From Nitrospira sp. UBA5699 (GTDB lineage Bacteria > Nitrospirota > Nitrospiria > Nitrospirales > Nitrospiraceae), in the NCBI GenBank assembly GCA_002420105.1, contig DIHJ01000011.1, forward strand, positions 313-10,344: a stretch of 10,032 nucleotides of DNA, written 5' to 3'. Below are positions 8,863 through 10,032 of this stretch, one piece after another; position 1 is the first letter of the stretch; every line of letters begins with the position of its first letter. The position numbers and the translations under genes are program-made. Under the pieces are notes generated by a model that was not told the DNA's origin, made no database searches, and saw only the letters and a program-made list of their open reading frames with translations.

Positions 8863-9664
8863 GCTTCTTCCACTTGGCCAGAATCCGCTCCACCCGCATC
8901 CGCACGACCATGTCCGGATCTTTCATCAACGGCTTGATGGCATCGCGGCCACGGTCGTCGCCGATGGCTTCGAGCGCCGCCGCCGCAGTGAGACGGGTAA
9001 ACCAGTCCTTGTCGGCGAGCATCTCGATCAACGGAGCAATGGCGTCGGCATGCTTGATGCGCCCGAGGGCCAGCACCGCCTGCTTGCGGACCATCTCATC
9101 CTTGTCCTTGAGCGCCTTGATGAGACGTTCGAGCGCGGGTTCGCCCAGCGCGACCAACGCGTTGGTCGCGTCGTCCTTGAACTCGTCGTTCCGCAGTTGC
9201 TGCATGAGCGGATCGAGCACGCGTTCGTCCCGGATCTTGCCCAACGCATTAATCGCATACTTCCGGATGTCCCAGTCGCGAAGCATCTTGATGAGCATCT
9301 CGACGGCCGGAGAGCCGATCTGTCCGAGCGCTTCGATGGCCACTTCACGTACCTGCCAATCACCGTCGCGCAGGGCGTTGCACAGCGGCTCGACGCAACG
9401 TTCATCGCCCATTTCGCCGAGGGTGATGGCGGCTTCACGGCGAACGACCCAGTCGGTGTCTTTGAGGAGATCGATCTGAATGTCGATCTCATCCTTCACC
9501 TTTTCTTCTTCGAGCATGACCGGTTCGGCCTGCTCTCCCGGAAGTTCCCCCGAAGGGGCAAGATCACCCGTCAACTCGGCTGCGACCTGATCCGTCAATT
9601 CATCGGTCGCCATGGCCTCGCCGGCCGGAGTCTGCTGGTCCTGTTCGTTCCGTGGTTCATCCAT
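8834..9664 (-). CDS. Cytosolic HEAT-repeat (PBS-lyase-type) protein
   Basis: The 276-residue product has no signal peptide. Residues 1-60 are acidic and low in order. About seven HEAT repeats run from 62 to 266, each with the pattern DWxVRxxAxxALGxIGD; clear copies start near 70, 101, 130, 189 and 219. These solenoids usually act as protein-binding scaffolds; relatives include phycobilin lyase subunits, but nothing here points to a lyase role and no catalytic residues stand out. A Shine-Dalgarno-like AAGGA lies about 9 nt before the ATG. The gene follows the small basic protein gene by 27 nt in one transcription unit, and its stop is 4 bp from the end of the membrane-protein gene coming the other way. 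Confidence 0.9.
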   Translation of the reverse strand: MDEPRNEQDQQTPAGEAMATDELTDQVAAELTGDLAPSGELPGEQAEPVMLEEEKVKDEIDIQIDLLKDTDWVVRREAAITLGEMGDERCVEPLCNALRDGDWQVREVAIEALGQIGSPAVEMLIKMLRDWDIRKYAINALGKIRDERVLDPLMQQLRNDEFKDDATNALVALGEPALERLIKALKDKDEMVRKQAVLALGRIKHADAIAPLIEMLADKDWFTRLTAAAALEAIGDDRGRDAIKPLMKDPDMVVRMRVERILAKWKKQPAGSASTN

Positions 9665-9691
9665 GTTCGGTGTTCCTTCTTGGACGCGTGA

Positions 9692-9910
9692 CTATCCTGC
9701 CGCGGGGGCCGCGGCATCGGCCGGCTTGCTTCCCCCGGCATGCTTCTTTCTGAGGGCCAACGCGCGCCGTCTCCGTTGTTCCCGCTTCAACCGTTTGCGC
9801 AATGCGCGCATCGCGGCATCCCCTTCGGGATTGCTGTGACCGGCAAGTTTCGCCGCAATCTTTTTCTTCAGTCTCGATTCGTCCGGTTCCGCTGCTTTCT
9901 TCTTAGCCAT
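9692..9910 (-). CDS. Small, very basic protein of unknown function
   Basis: This 72-residue protein is rich in Lys and Arg (MAKKK, RLKKK, and RKRLKREQRRRR at 38-49) and ends in an Ala/Pro-rich tail from about residue 61. The charge pattern fits binding to nucleic acid or ribosomes, but I do not recognise a family. GGGAGG about 10 nt before the ATG, and a good promoter at 9987-10016, support it as a real gene. It is first in a two-gene unit with the cytosolic HEAT protein, 27 nt downstream, which hints that the two products share a task. Confidence 0.75.
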   Translation of the reverse strand: MAKKKAAEPDESRLKKKIAAKLAGHSNPEGDAAMRALRKRLKREQRRRRALALRKKHAGGSKPADAAAPAAG

Positions 9911-9986
9911 CGAACTGCTGCCTCCCTTGTGTCATACCGTCCCGGACCGCCTGCCGAATCCTCATGATTGGCCGGCCCGCCTCCGC

Positions 9987-10016
9987 AGTCTAGTGGAGAG
10001 CTTTGCGGGCTGTCAA
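9987..10016 (-). promoter_or_regulatory. Promoter of the basic-protein/HEAT operon
   Basis: On the minus strand, a perfect TTGACA (10016-10011) and TAGACT (9992-9987) are 18 bp apart. Transcription should start near 9980, leaving a leader of about 70 nt before the ATG at 9910. The -10 box differs from consensus at two positions. Confidence 0.65.
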
Positions 10017-10032
10017 CCCGACCGGATGCCCC

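Noticed and set aside
9903..9965. A 20-codon upstream frame on the minus strand that overlaps the start of the small basic protein gene.
   Set aside because: It has no ribosome-binding site and could arise by chance; without comparison to relatives it cannot be called a leader peptide.

Overview
The window looks like chromosomal core sequence from a GC-rich Gram-negative-type bacterium. The gene content (alpha-glucan phosphorylase beside secreted and cytosolic HEAT-repeat proteins, tRNAs with encoded CCA ends) reminds me of Nitrospira and relatives, but nothing here proves the taxon. I see no insertion sequence, CRISPR array, phage gene or rRNA.

Layout. Positions 1-408 (minus strand) hold a tRNA cluster, Tyr(GTA)-Gly(TCC)-Thr(GGT); the Thr gene runs off the left edge. 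In many bacteria this trio precedes tuf and the secE-nusG-rplKAJL-rpoBC region, so tuf is expected just beyond the window. A near-consensus sigma70-type promoter (570-598, minus) lies about 155 nt upstream of tRNA-Tyr, with a structured leader between. Positions 774-3727 (minus) carry a UvrD/Rep-type DNA helicase followed by a predicted exported HExxH metalloprotease-like protein. These two diverge from a rightward cluster that starts at the promoter at 3808-3837.

The rightward cluster (3873-8829) has an unrecognised two-part protein, an alpha-glucan phosphorylase with a GTG start, an exported HEAT-repeat protein whose longest start overlaps the phosphorylase stop, and a small membrane-anchored helical protein 2 nt further on. 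It converges, with only 4 bp between stop codons, on a leftward pair (8834-9910): a small very basic protein followed by a cytosolic HEAT-repeat protein, driven by a promoter at 9987-10016.

How they work together. The tRNA block serves translation. The helicase serves DNA repair or replication restart. The phosphorylase mobilises storage glucan to glucose-1-phosphate. The exported HEAT protein and its membrane-anchored neighbour are tightly linked and may act together at the cell envelope, but their link to glucan metabolism is only positional. I did not find a clearly new defence or mobile system. The most unusual items are the exported metalloprotease behind the helicase, the paired HEAT-protein operons, and the dyad and structured leader around the tRNA promoter.
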